DNA of 64,000 nt, taken from assembly GCF_030144325.1 (NCBI RefSeq), contig NZ_CP126307.1:3996001-4060000 (forward strand). The letters are read 5' to 3'. This DNA comes from Bosea vestrisii (GTDB taxonomy: Bacteria; Pseudomonadota; Alphaproteobacteria; Rhizobiales; Beijerinckiaceae). Shown piece by piece: positions 1-7,818 of this stretch (within the stretch, counting starts at the first letter, position 1; each line of letters begins with the position of its first letter). Made by a program: the position numbers and the translations under genes. The notes under the pieces were generated by a model. It had not been told where the DNA came from. It did no database searches and saw only the letters and a program-made list of their open reading frames with translations.

Positions 1-1396
1 CGACCACCTCGCGGGCGATCGGCTCGAAAGCGGCGCGGAAATGCTGCATCGACTTGACGATGACAGTCGATTTGCGCGTGGGGTCGACGCCGAGCGAGGT
101 GAACTGGGCAAGGTCGGTCGCCTGGCCGTTATGGGTGATGACGATGATCTCGACATCGTCGACCCGCAGCAGGGCCGAGAGGCCGTAATTGCGCCAGACG
201 CCGCCGGCCATCGGCCCGTAGCAGATAAAATGCCCGTCGGTCAGTGCCACGACATGGGCGTCGAGCTCCAGCGGTCCGCCACCGGTGTTCGGATCGACCT
301 TGCCGCCGAGCTTGAGCTTGAGCCGATTGCCGACGCCGGCCGCCTGCGCCGCGAGCGCGGCCTCGGGATCGCGGATGGCATGGAAGCCGACATTCTTCAG
401 GCCGGCATCGAGCACGGCGCGCAGCAGGTTGGTCGCGTCGCCATAGGCCCCGGAGCCCGGATTGTCGGAATAGTCGGAGATCACCAGCGGCTTGCCGCTG
501 GCCTCGGGCCCGAGCGTGCCTTCGCCCGCCTTGGCTTTGGCCATCGCTTCCTTCAGCGGGGTGAAGTGGATCGAGGAGAAGTGCCGCTGCTCCCAGGCAT
601 AGTCCATCAGTTGCTCGGCGATGGCCTGCGCCTTGCCGCGATCGTCGTGGGTGACGGCGATGGAGGGGCCGATATCGTGGACATCGGCCGAGGAAAAGCC
701 GGCCTGGACGCTGACCACGAGCGCATCGCCCGCCGCTTCCAGTGCGTCGCCCCGGCGTAGCAGCTCCATGAACGGCGGCGAGGTCGTGCGCCCGCCATCG
801 AGAGCGTAGAGAATTGGTCGACGCGCCACCGCGACGCGTGGCTTGATCTGCCCCTTCATCGCCCGTTCCAGCAGCTCCGCCGCCTGCCAGGTCCGCTCAT
901 ACTGGTCGATATGCGGATAGGTCCTGTAGGAGATCAGCGCATTGGCGTTATCGGCCATCAGCTGAGTAAGCGTCGCGTGCAGGTCGAGCACCGCGACGAC
1001 CGGCACATCGGGACCGACCTTGGCGCGGATGCGCTTCAGGAGCTCGCCTTCGCCGTCATCGGAGCTTTCCGTCGCCATGGCGCCGTGCAGGTGGAGCAGC
1101 ACGCCGTCAAGTCGCTCGCAGGCGGCGAGGATCATGCCGGCAAAGACGTCAAAGGCCGCCTCGGTGACGCGACCGGACGGGTTGGCGCCGGTGACCAGCG
1201 GATGGGCGAGCCTCCAGCCGAATTTCTCGGCCGCTTCGAAAGCTGCGCCCATCGAGGTGCGCGTACCCTGGAAAGCGGCCGGCACCTCGTTGTCGCGAAA
1301 GACGCCGTGATGGCGAAACACCGCCTCATCGGTGAGCTGAACACTGAAGGTGTTCGTCTCGTGCATGAATTCCGCGATCAGGACGCGTCTGGCCAT
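1..1396 (-). CDS. M81 family metallopeptidase, MlrC-like (3' end outside window)
   Basis: About 465 codons are visible and the gene runs off the left edge without a stop. The start is ATG at 1396, giving an N-terminus MARRVLIAEFMHETNTF, which is typical of the MlrC (microcystin LR degradation protein C) family. A His-rich segment LHLHGAMATE near residue 100 and a later ISDYSDNPGSGAYGD segment match the family's conserved zinc-site and C-terminal regions. Members are cytoplasmic metallopeptidases often found beside dipeptide ABC transporters and used in peptide or amide catabolism; microcystin itself need not be the substrate. The gene lies 145 bases downstream of the saccharopine dehydrogenase-like gene on the same strand and could be cotranscribed with it. 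Family assignment is secure; substrate unknown. Confidence 0.85.
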   Translation of the reverse strand, partial: MARRVLIAEFMHETNTFSVQLTDEAVFRHHGVFRDNEVPAAFQGTRTSMGAAFEAAEKFGWRLAHPLVTGANPSGRVTEAAFDVFAGMILAACERLDGVLLHLHGAMATESSDDGEGELLKRIRAKVGPDVPVVAVLDLHATLTQLMADNANALISYRTYPHIDQYERTWQAAELLERAMKGQIKPRVAVARRPILYALDGGRTTSPPFMELLRRGDALEAAGDALVVSVQAGFSSADVHDIGPSIAVTHDDRGKAQAIAEQLMDYAWEQRHFSSIHFTPLKEAMAKAKAGEGTLGPEASGKPLVISDYSDNPGSGAYGDATNLLRAVLDAGLKNVGFHAIRDPEAALAAQAAGVGNRLKLKLGGKVDPNTGGGPLELDAHVVALTDGHFICYGPMAGGVWRNYGLSALLRVDDVEIIVITHNGQATDLAQFTSLGVDPTRKSTVIVKSMQHFRAAFEPIAREVV

Positions 1397-1541
1397 CGTT
1401 TGGTCATTCCCCCGGAAACGTTCCCTATGGAACTATTTTTCTTGTTCTAGCGCGGGAGCGGGCCGCTGCCAGCCCGCACCCGCTCATGCACCCCTTGCGT
1501 TCGCCCGCTTGCGGGCAGGGGAGGATTATGCTTGGCGCCGG

Positions 1542-2669
1542 TCAGGCGGCGCGCGCCGCGTGGCTCTCGCCGGGCGCGTTGCCGAGATCCTCGGGCCGGG
1601 CATAGGCGCGGCCGAAGCGGTTGGCGAGGAAGGCGTCGAAGCCGATATCCTCCTGCTTGACGAAGCCCTTTTGCGGCAGCTTGCCCTGGGCGAGCAGGTC
1701 GAGCACGGCGCAGATGCCGGAGGCCGTCGTGATCTGGATGGCGCTGCGCATCACGCCGCCGACCACGGCGCTGTAGACCTTGTTGGCATAGGTCTGCTGG
1801 GTCAGCCGGCCGTTCAGGCGCCCGCTGGCGGTGACGAAGATCACGACCACGTCCTGCAGGGTGCTCGGCAGGGCGTTCTCGAAGATGTCCTTCAGCACGT
1901 CGCGGCGCTCGGACAGGCGCAGATCCTGCAGCAGCGCCTTCATGATCGCGCAATGGCCGGGATAGCGGATCGTCCGGTAGTTCAGCGTGCGCACCTTGCC
2001 GGCGAGCGTGTCGCATAGCGTGCCGAGCCCGCCCGAGGTGTTGAAGGCCTCGTAGGTGATGCCGTCGAGCGAGAACTCCTCGCGCTCTTCCATCGCCGGA
2101 ACCAGCACGCGTTCGCCGTTGACGACGGCTTCGCAGGGCTCGCAATACTCGTTGATGACCCCGTCCGTGCTCCAGGTCAGGTTGTAGTTCAGCGCGTTGG
2201 ACGGATATTGCGGCAGCGCGCCGACCCTGAGCTTGAGGCTATCCAGCTGGTCGAAATCGCGGGCGAGGTCGGCGGCGACGATCGAGATGAAGCCGGGCGC
2301 CAGCCCGCATTGCGGGATCAGCGCCGCCTTGGCGGTCAGCGCCAGCTCCTTGACGCGCCGCGTCGAGGCGACGTCCTCGGTCAGGTCGAGGTAATGCACG
2401 CCTTGCGCCGCGGCGGCTTCGGCGATCCGCGTCGTCAGATCGTAAGGGGCGGCCGAGAGCACGGCGAAGGCGCCATTCAGGACCTGGGCGAGCTCGGCGT
2501 CGTCGGTGATGTCGACCCTGCGGGTCGAGATCGTCGGGCTGGTCCTGATCGCGGCGAGCTGTTCGTTGGAGCGGTCGGCGATCACCACGCGGTAATCCCC
2601 GGTGGCGCCGAGCAGGTCGGCGATGGTTGCGCCGATCTTGCCGGCGCCGATGACGACCACGTTTTTCAT
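1542..2669 (-). CDS. Saccharopine dehydrogenase-like NAD(P)-dependent oxidoreductase
   Basis: 375 aa from ATG 2669, chosen because a GGGGGAA Shine-Dalgarno sits just upstream and the protein then begins directly with the Rossmann strand MKNVVVIGAGKIG. An upstream in-frame start at 2708 would add 13 residues before the fold. The N-terminal half is a dinucleotide-binding domain; the C-terminal half resembles the saccharopine dehydrogenase catalytic domain. Relatives act on lysine or saccharopine (lysine 6-dehydrogenase or Lys9-like enzymes), so a role in lysine or related amino-acid breakdown is likely. A divergent Lrp/AsnC regulator begins 120 bases away, a common arrangement for amino-acid catabolic dehydrogenases. 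The exact substrate cannot be read from the sequence. Confidence 0.82.
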   Translation of the reverse strand: MKNVVVIGAGKIGATIADLLGATGDYRVVIADRSNEQLAAIRTSPTISTRRVDITDDAELAQVLNGAFAVLSAAPYDLTTRIAEAAAAQGVHYLDLTEDVASTRRVKELALTAKAALIPQCGLAPGFISIVAADLARDFDQLDSLKLRVGALPQYPSNALNYNLTWSTDGVINEYCEPCEAVVNGERVLVPAMEEREEFSLDGITYEAFNTSGGLGTLCDTLAGKVRTLNYRTIRYPGHCAIMKALLQDLRLSERRDVLKDIFENALPSTLQDVVVIFVTASGRLNGRLTQQTYANKVYSAVVGGVMRSAIQITTASGICAVLDLLAQGKLPQKGFVKQEDIGFDAFLANRFGRAYARPEDLGNAPGESHAARAA

Positions 2670-2789
2670 GGTTCCCCCGATGAATCTGTTTCTGAAAGAC
2701 AGAGTCACCCAAGGTCTCGTCGGTTAGAAGCCGGCGACGCGACGATTCATATGGGATTTTTCAGCGAAACGCCGTAAGGTCTCGGCGTT

Positions 2790-3221
2790 ATGCCGATTGA
2801 CCAGACTGACCGCCAGCTTCTGACCCTGCTCACCGAGAACGCCCGCGCTCCGGTGGCCGAACTCGGCCGCAAGCTCGGCCTGTCGCGCACCACCGTGCAG
2901 AGCCGGATCGAGCGGCTGGAGCGTCGCGGCGTCATCGCCGGCTATACGGCGCGGCTCTCGGAGGATTATGAGAAGGGCCAGGTCAAGGCGCATGTGCTGA
3001 TCACCGCCCTGCCGAAGCTCGCGGCCCGGGTCGAGGCCGAGCTACGCCGCATTCCCGAAATCAGGACGCTGCATTCGGTCAGTGGCCAGTTCGACATGAT
3101 CGCCGTGGTGGTCGCGCCCTCGATCGGCGAGCTCGACGGGCTGATCGACCGGATCGGTGCGCTCGAAGGCGTCGAACGCACCATGTCCTCGATCATCCTG
3201 TCGACCCGGATCGAGCGCTAG
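2790..3221 (+). CDS. Lrp/AsnC family transcriptional regulator
   Basis: 143 aa, the normal length for a one-domain Lrp/AsnC protein. An N-terminal winged helix-turn-helix (about residues 4-60, with LGRKLGLSRTTVQSRIERLE) is followed by a RAM ligand-binding domain (about 68-140). It is divergent from the saccharopine dehydrogenase-like gene, with a 120-base shared promoter region, and probably controls it in response to an amino acid such as lysine. Its stop is one base from the stop of the convergent IclR gene. Family secure; effector and target inferred. Confidence 0.9.
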   Translation: MPIDQTDRQLLTLLTENARAPVAELGRKLGLSRTTVQSRIERLERRGVIAGYTARLSEDYEKGQVKAHVLITALPKLAARVEAELRRIPEIRTLHSVSGQFDMIAVVVAPSIGELDGLIDRIGALEGVERTMSSIILSTRIER

Positions 3222-3222
3222 C

Positions 3223-4047
3223 TCAGGCCGGCAGCACGCGCGCGCCGATCCGCGCTGCCGCATCGCGCAACGCGTCGAGATGCACCGGATGGCCTTCCGG
3301 CGCGACGATCGAGGTCAGCGATGAGATGCTGAGCGCCCCGGCGAGCGCGCCGCTTCGGTCGAAGATCGGCACGCCGACGCCGGTGAGGCCGATGAAGAAA
3401 TCGTCAGCGGCAAGCTCCCAGCCCTGCGCGCGGATGCGCTCGGCCTCGCGCCAGAGCAGGTTGGGATCAGTCTGGCTCGCTGGAGCACGCTTGGGCAGAT
3501 CGAGCGACAGCGCCAGCCGGCGCTGATCGTCATCGAGAAAAGCCAGCAGCACGCGCGGGCCGCCACCACAGTTCAGCGGCGCCTGCCCGCCGACCGCGAA
3601 CCAGGTGGCATCGACATGCGGCAGCGAGGCGCGCACCCGGTCGACGCAGAGCCCTCGCCCGGCGATATGGACCCAGAGGAAGGCGGTTGCGCCGGTCTTC
3701 TCGGCGATCTCGGTCAGATAGGGACCGGCGATGTCGCGTAATTCGCGGCCGGTCGTCACGGCGCTGCCGAGCTCGATCAGCCCGACGGCCAGCGCATAGC
3801 TCTGTGCATGTTCGTCGTATTCGACCAGCTCGTTGAGCTGGAGCGTAAGCAGGAGGCGCCGCGTCGTGCCCTTGTCGAGGCCGACTTGTCGCGCCAGTTC
3901 GCTGAGGCCGAGCCGCGGGTGCTCCGGGCGGAAGGCCCTGAGCAAGGCGATGGCGCGATCGACAGCCCTGACGATGGGAACGCCTGGCGGCAATTGTGCG
4001 GCCCTGTCCCGATCTTCCTGATTCATTGCACCTGAAGGCTGCGCCAT
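3223..4047 (-). CDS. IclR family transcriptional regulator
   Basis: About 274 aa from ATG 4047. ATG 4026 is an equally good start because it has AGGTG upstream, and would give 267 aa. An N-terminal winged helix (about residues 25-85, with LARQVGLDKGTTRRLL) is followed by the IclR effector domain, including conserved GLTGVGVPIFD and PLNCGGGPRVLLA stretches. It is divergent from the dipeptide-type ABC operon starting at 4248, with a 15-base dyad at 4084-4098 between them, so it most likely controls that operon and itself. The ligand is unknown. Confidence 0.9.
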   Translation of the reverse strand: MAQPSGAMNQEDRDRAAQLPPGVPIVRAVDRAIALLRAFRPEHPRLGLSELARQVGLDKGTTRRLLLTLQLNELVEYDEHAQSYALAVGLIELGSAVTTGRELRDIAGPYLTEIAEKTGATAFLWVHIAGRGLCVDRVRASLPHVDATWFAVGGQAPLNCGGGPRVLLAFLDDDQRRLALSLDLPKRAPASQTDPNLLWREAERIRAQGWELAADDFFIGLTGVGVPIFDRSGALAGALSISSLTSIVAPEGHPVHLDALRDAAARIGARVLPA

Positions 4048-4083
4048 GTTCGTTTGCTGAGCGTGTCGCCTAATAACACGGCA

Positions 4084-4098
4084 TGTCAATCCTTGACA
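4084..4098. promoter_or_regulatory. Candidate IclR operator overlapping back-to-back -35 boxes
   Basis: A perfect 6-3-6 dyad, TGTCAA-TCC-TTGACA, lies in the 200-base region between the IclR gene and the ABC operon. Each arm reads TTGACA on one strand, so each could be the -35 box of one of the two divergent promoters. A regulator bound here could block both. The downstream -10 boxes are poor, so promoter positions are inferred. Confidence 0.45.
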
Positions 4099-4247
4099 CG
4101 GAATTTGTCTCTCGCTTTCATGACGGCAGAGCTTGCCAACGGGCGCCTGATCGGGTGCGATCCGCCTCAGCTGGCCGGTGAATGAAAAACGGGGACGCTT
4201 GGGCCGCTGCGTGCTGCGGATCCCGGCGCTGGGAACGGAGAACGACG

Positions 4248-5804
4248 ATGACCGGATTGAGATTTGGCCTGGCGCTCGCCGCCTCCGTCCTGGCGCTCGG
4301 CGTGGCCCAGGCGCAGACACCCAAGAAGGGCGGCACCGTTCACGTCGTCGTCCAGCCCGAGCCGCCGATGCTGATGCAGGGGCTCAACCAGAACGGCCCG
4401 ACCAACATGGTCGCCGGCAACATCTACGAATCCCTGCTGCGCTATGACGAGAAGCTGAATCCGCAGCCCTCGCTCGCCAAGAGCTGGGAGATCTCGCCGG
4501 ACGCCAAGGTCTACACCTTCAAGCTGCAGGAGGGCGTGACCTGGCATGACGGCAAGCCGTTCACGGCCGACGATGTCGTCTTCACCCTCGACAAGTTCCT
4601 GCGCGAGGTCCATCCGCGCTGGCGCCCGATCGTCAATGCCCAGGTCGAGACAATCGAGAAGGTCGACGACCTCACCGTGAAGATCACGCTGAAGCAGCCC
4701 TTCGGCCCGCTGATCATGACGCAGGAGGTCGCCTCCGCGCCGATGATCCCCAAGCACATCTATGACGGCACCGATTATCGGGCCAATCCGGCCAACAATA
4801 CGCCGATCGGCACCGGCCCGTTCAAGCTGAAGGAGTGGAAGAAGGGCTCCTACATCCACCTCGTCAAGAACGAGAACTACTGGCTGAAGGGCAAGCCGAA
4901 CCTCGACGAGATCTACTGGCAGATCATCCCGGACGCGGCGGCGCGCGCCGTCGCCTACGAGACCGGCAAGGTCGACGTGCTGACCGGCGGCTCGGTCGAC
5001 GTCTACGACGTGGCGCGGCTCTCCAAGCTGCCCAACACCTGCATGACCACCAAGGGCTGGGAGATGTTCGCCCCTCATGCCTGGCTGACGCCGAACGTCC
5101 GCAACGGCATTTTGGGCAATAAGCAGTTCCGCCAGGGGCTGATGTACGCGATCGACCGCGAATTCGGCCGCGAGGTGGTCTGGGGCGGGCTCGGCAAGCT
5201 GCCGACCGGTCCGATCTCGTCGAAGACCAAGTTCTATTCGGCCGACGTGCCGAAATACGCTTTCGATCCGGCCAAGGCGAAGGAGCTGATCAAGGCGTCC
5301 GGCTACAAGGGCGAGACGATCCGGCTGCTCAACCTGCCTTATGGCGAGACTTGGACCCGCTGGACCGAGGCGATCAAGCAGAACCTCGAGGATGTCGGGG
5401 TCAAGGTGCAGGTCGAGAACACCGACGTGCCGGGTTGGACGCAGAAGGCCAGCAACTGGGACTTCGACCTCAATTTCAACTTCCTCTACCAGCTCGGCGA
5501 CCCCGCCATGGGCGTGGCGCGCAGCTACATCACCAGCAACATCGCCAAGGGCAATCCCTTCGCCAATGTCGGCGGCTACTCGAATCCCGAGGTCGACAAG
5601 CTCTTCGCCGAGGCGGCGATCGCGCCGACCGATAAGGAGCGCCAGGACCTCTACACCAAGGTGCAGAAGCTCCTGGCCGACGAGCTGCCGGTGCTCTGGC
5701 TGCTCGAGATGGATTTCCCGACCATCTATCGCTGCAATGTCAAGAACCTCGTCACCACCGGCATCGGCGTCGACGACGGTTTCCGTGATGCCTGGAAGGA
5801 GTGA
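4248..5804 (+). CDS. ABC transporter substrate-binding protein, dipeptide/oligopeptide family (SBP family 5)
   Basis: 518 aa from ATG 4248, preceded by GGAG at a 7-base spacing. A Sec signal peptide ends at about residue 22 (VAQAQ). The mature protein has family-5 landmarks: an ESLLRYDEKLNPQPSLAKSW region, YTFKLQEGVTWHDGKPFTADDVVFTL near residue 90, and GTGPFKLKEWKKGSY. This class delivers dipeptides, oligopeptides, opines or similar to a DppBCDF-type permease. It is the first gene of an operon with two permeases, a fused double ATPase and an M20 deacylase. A 156-base palindromic repeat separates it from the permeases, which may let it be made in excess. Substrate not known; an acylated amino acid is possible given the deacylase. 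Confidence 0.92.
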   Translation: MTGLRFGLALAASVLALGVAQAQTPKKGGTVHVVVQPEPPMLMQGLNQNGPTNMVAGNIYESLLRYDEKLNPQPSLAKSWEISPDAKVYTFKLQEGVTWHDGKPFTADDVVFTLDKFLREVHPRWRPIVNAQVETIEKVDDLTVKITLKQPFGPLIMTQEVASAPMIPKHIYDGTDYRANPANNTPIGTGPFKLKEWKKGSYIHLVKNENYWLKGKPNLDEIYWQIIPDAAARAVAYETGKVDVLTGGSVDVYDVARLSKLPNTCMTTKGWEMFAPHAWLTPNVRNGILGNKQFRQGLMYAIDREFGREVVWGGLGKLPTGPISSKTKFYSADVPKYAFDPAKAKELIKASGYKGETIRLLNLPYGETWTRWTEAIKQNLEDVGVKVQVENTDVPGWTQKASNWDFDLNFNFLYQLGDPAMGVARSYITSNIAKGNPFANVGGYSNPEVDKLFAEAAIAPTDKERQDLYTKVQKLLADELPVLWLLEMDFPTIYRCNVKNLVTTGIGVDDGFRDAWKE

Positions 5805-5824
5805 AGGGGCTTGCTCGCCTTCCG

Positions 5825-5980
5825 TTCTCCCCTTGCGGGAGAAGGTGGCGCGCAGCGCCGGATGAGGGGTCGCGCTGCCCTCTCCGAACCTCGACCATGC
5901 CATCCGCCGACGCGGCAATCGTCGCGAGACCCCTCATCCGTCAGCGCTGCGCGCTGCCACCTTCTCCCGCAAGGGGAGAA
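5825..5980. repeat. Long inverted-repeat intergenic element
   Basis: Two near-complementary arms of about 50 bases face each other: 5825-5871 begins TTCTCCCCTTGCGGGAGAAG and 5928-5980 ends with its complement. The centre of about 55 bases is unpaired. The arms also contain smaller palindromes (CTCCCC...GGGGAG type). This looks like the abundant palindromic intergenic repeats of Hyphomicrobiales genomes. It sits between the binding-protein gene and the first permease gene of one operon, where a stable RNA stem could protect or terminate the upstream message. Confidence 0.8.
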
Positions 5981-6007
5981 GGGTGCGCGCCCAGCCGGGT
6001 AACCTGA

Positions 6008-6985
6008 ATGAACCTCGCGCAATTCCTCGCTGGCCGGCTCGCGAAGGGGATCGTCGTCCTCTTCGCCATCGCGGTGCTGAACTTCTTCCTGATCCGTGCC
6101 GCGCCGGGCGATCCGGCGCAGGTGCTGGCCGGCGAGGCCGGTGCCGCCGACGAGCAATTGCTGATCCAGCTACGCGAGCGCTTCGGCCTCGACCAGCCGC
6201 TGCTGACCCAGCTCTGGGTCTATTTGAAGGGCTATCTCACCTTCGATCTCGGCTTCAGCTACCGCCAGCAGCAGACGGTGCTGAGCCTGATCCTCGACCG
6301 TTTGCCGGCAACGCTGCTGCTCACCGGCGCCGCCTTTCTGGTCTCGCTCGGCTTAGGGACCTTGATGGGCGCGCTCGCCGCCCGCCGCGCCGGCCGTTGG
6401 CAGGACAGCGTCATCACCACGCTGGCGCTGGTCTTCTATGCGACGCCGCTGTTCTGGGTCGCGCTCATGAGCCAGATCGTCTTCTCGCTGAAGCTCGGTC
6501 TCGTACCCAATGTCGGCTACGAGAGCATCGGCGCGAACTATACAGGGCTCGCTCGTGCGCTCGACATCGCCAGCCATCTCGTCCTGCCGGCTCTGACGCT
6601 CGGCCTGTTCTTCACCGCGCTTTATGCGCGGATGATGCGGGCCTCTATGCTCGAGGTCGCCGGCGCCGACTTCGTCAAGACCGCCCGCGCCAAGGGGCTC
6701 AGTCCCGGCGTGATCTCGCGCCGACACGTCGCGCGCAACGCCATCCTGCCGGTCGTGACGCTGGCGGGGCTGCAGGCCGGCCAGTTGGTCGGCGGCGCTG
6801 TCCTGACCGAGACCGTCTTCGCCTGGCCCGGCATCGGCCGGCTGATGTTCGACGCGCTCGTCCAGCGCGATTATTCGGTGCTGCTCGGCGTCTTCTTCAT
6901 CTCCTCGGCCATGGTCGTCGGCTTCAACATTCTGACCGATATCGTCTACCGGCTGGCCGATCCGCGCATCGAGGCGGTGTCATGA
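6008..6985 (+). CDS. ABC transporter permease, DppB type
   Basis: 325 aa with about six membrane segments; TM1 covers residues 10-30. The C-terminal half carries the binding-protein-dependent transport domain with an EAA-like loop (MLEVAGADFVKTARAKGLSP) and the family signature ETVFAWPGIGRL. It pairs with the next permease, whose ATG overlaps this gene's stop (ATGA at 6982-6985), showing translational coupling. It forms the inner-membrane channel of the dipeptide-type importer served by the binding protein at 4248. Confidence 0.93.
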   Translation: MNLAQFLAGRLAKGIVVLFAIAVLNFFLIRAAPGDPAQVLAGEAGAADEQLLIQLRERFGLDQPLLTQLWVYLKGYLTFDLGFSYRQQQTVLSLILDRLPATLLLTGAAFLVSLGLGTLMGALAARRAGRWQDSVITTLALVFYATPLFWVALMSQIVFSLKLGLVPNVGYESIGANYTGLARALDIASHLVLPALTLGLFFTALYARMMRASMLEVAGADFVKTARAKGLSPGVISRRHVARNAILPVVTLAGLQAGQLVGGAVLTETVFAWPGIGRLMFDALVQRDYSVLLGVFFISSAMVVGFNILTDIVYRLADPRIEAVS

Positions 6986-7818
6986 GCTTCCTCAAGCGCT
7001 TTTCTCGCAATCGCGGCGCCCTGATCGGCCTTGCTATCCTGATCGCGGTGGTGCTCTTCGCCATCCTCGCGCCCTCGCTCTATCCGCAATCGCCCTGGCG
7101 GACGGTGGCGCGGCCCTTCCTCGCCCCCTTCGTGATGGAGCGCTTCCCGCTCGGCACCGACACGCTCGGGCGCGACATCGCCTCCGGCCTGGCACATGGC
7201 GCCCGCGTCTCGCTGACGATCGGGCTGGTCTCGACGATTGTCGCGCTCTTGATCGGGGTGCCGCTCGGCGCGATCGCGGGCTATGCCGGCGGGATCGTCG
7301 ATGATGCGCTGATGCGCTTCACCGAGTTCTTCCAGACTATTCCGTCGTTTGCGCTCGCCATCGTGCTGGTCGCGATCCTGCAACCCAAGCTCGGCTCGAT
7401 CGTGCTCGCGATCGGCGTGGTCAGTTGGCCGCCGGTGGCGCGGCTGGTGCGCGGCGAGGTGCTCTCGCTGAAGACGCGCGAATACGTCCAGGCCGCGATC
7501 ACCATCGGCCAGCCGACTTCGCGCATCATCTGGAGCCAGGTCCTGCCCAATACGATCGCGCCGATCATCGTCATGGGCTCGCTGATGATCGGTTCGGCGA
7601 TCCTGCTGGAATCCTCGCTCTCCTTCCTCGGCCTCGGCGATCCCAACCTGATGAGCTGGGGCTACATGGTCGGCGCCGGCCGCACGCGGCTGCTCGACGC
7701 CTGGTGGATCAGCTTCTTCCCGGGCTTTGCGATCTTCCTGACCGTGCTGGCCCTCAACCTCGCCGGCGAGGGGCTGAACGACGCGCTGAACCCGCGCCTC
7801 GCCCGGGAGAGGGAATGA
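6982..7818 (+). CDS. ABC transporter permease, DppC type
   Basis: 278 aa from ATG 6982, overlapping the upstream stop by four bases. The sequence has a DppC-type N-terminal helix, the conserved FPLGTDTLGRDIASGLAHGA stretch, an EAA loop (REYVQAAITIGQPTSRIIW) and LLESSLSFLGLGDPN near the C-terminus. It is the partner of the DppB-type subunit. The next gene (ATPase) begins within the stop codon region, so the three genes are made as a unit. Confidence 0.93.
   Translation: MSFLKRFSRNRGALIGLAILIAVVLFAILAPSLYPQSPWRTVARPFLAPFVMERFPLGTDTLGRDIASGLAHGARVSLTIGLVSTIVALLIGVPLGAIAGYAGGIVDDALMRFTEFFQTIPSFALAIVLVAILQPKLGSIVLAIGVVSWPPVARLVRGEVLSLKTREYVQAAITIGQPTSRIIWSQVLPNTIAPIIVMGSLMIGSAILLESSLSFLGLGDPNLMSWGYMVGAGRTRLLDAWWISFFPGFAIFLTVLALNLAGEGLNDALNPRLARERE

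Noticed and set aside
1503..1516. GCCCGCTTGCGGGC short palindrome between the M81 and saccharopine dehydrogenase-like genes
   Set aside because: Stem of five pairs in very GC-rich sequence with no U-tract; not distinguishable from chance.
4167..5918. Open frame of about 583 codons opposite the first family-5 receptor
   Set aside because: Shadow of the receptor gene; its ends run into the palindromic repeat.
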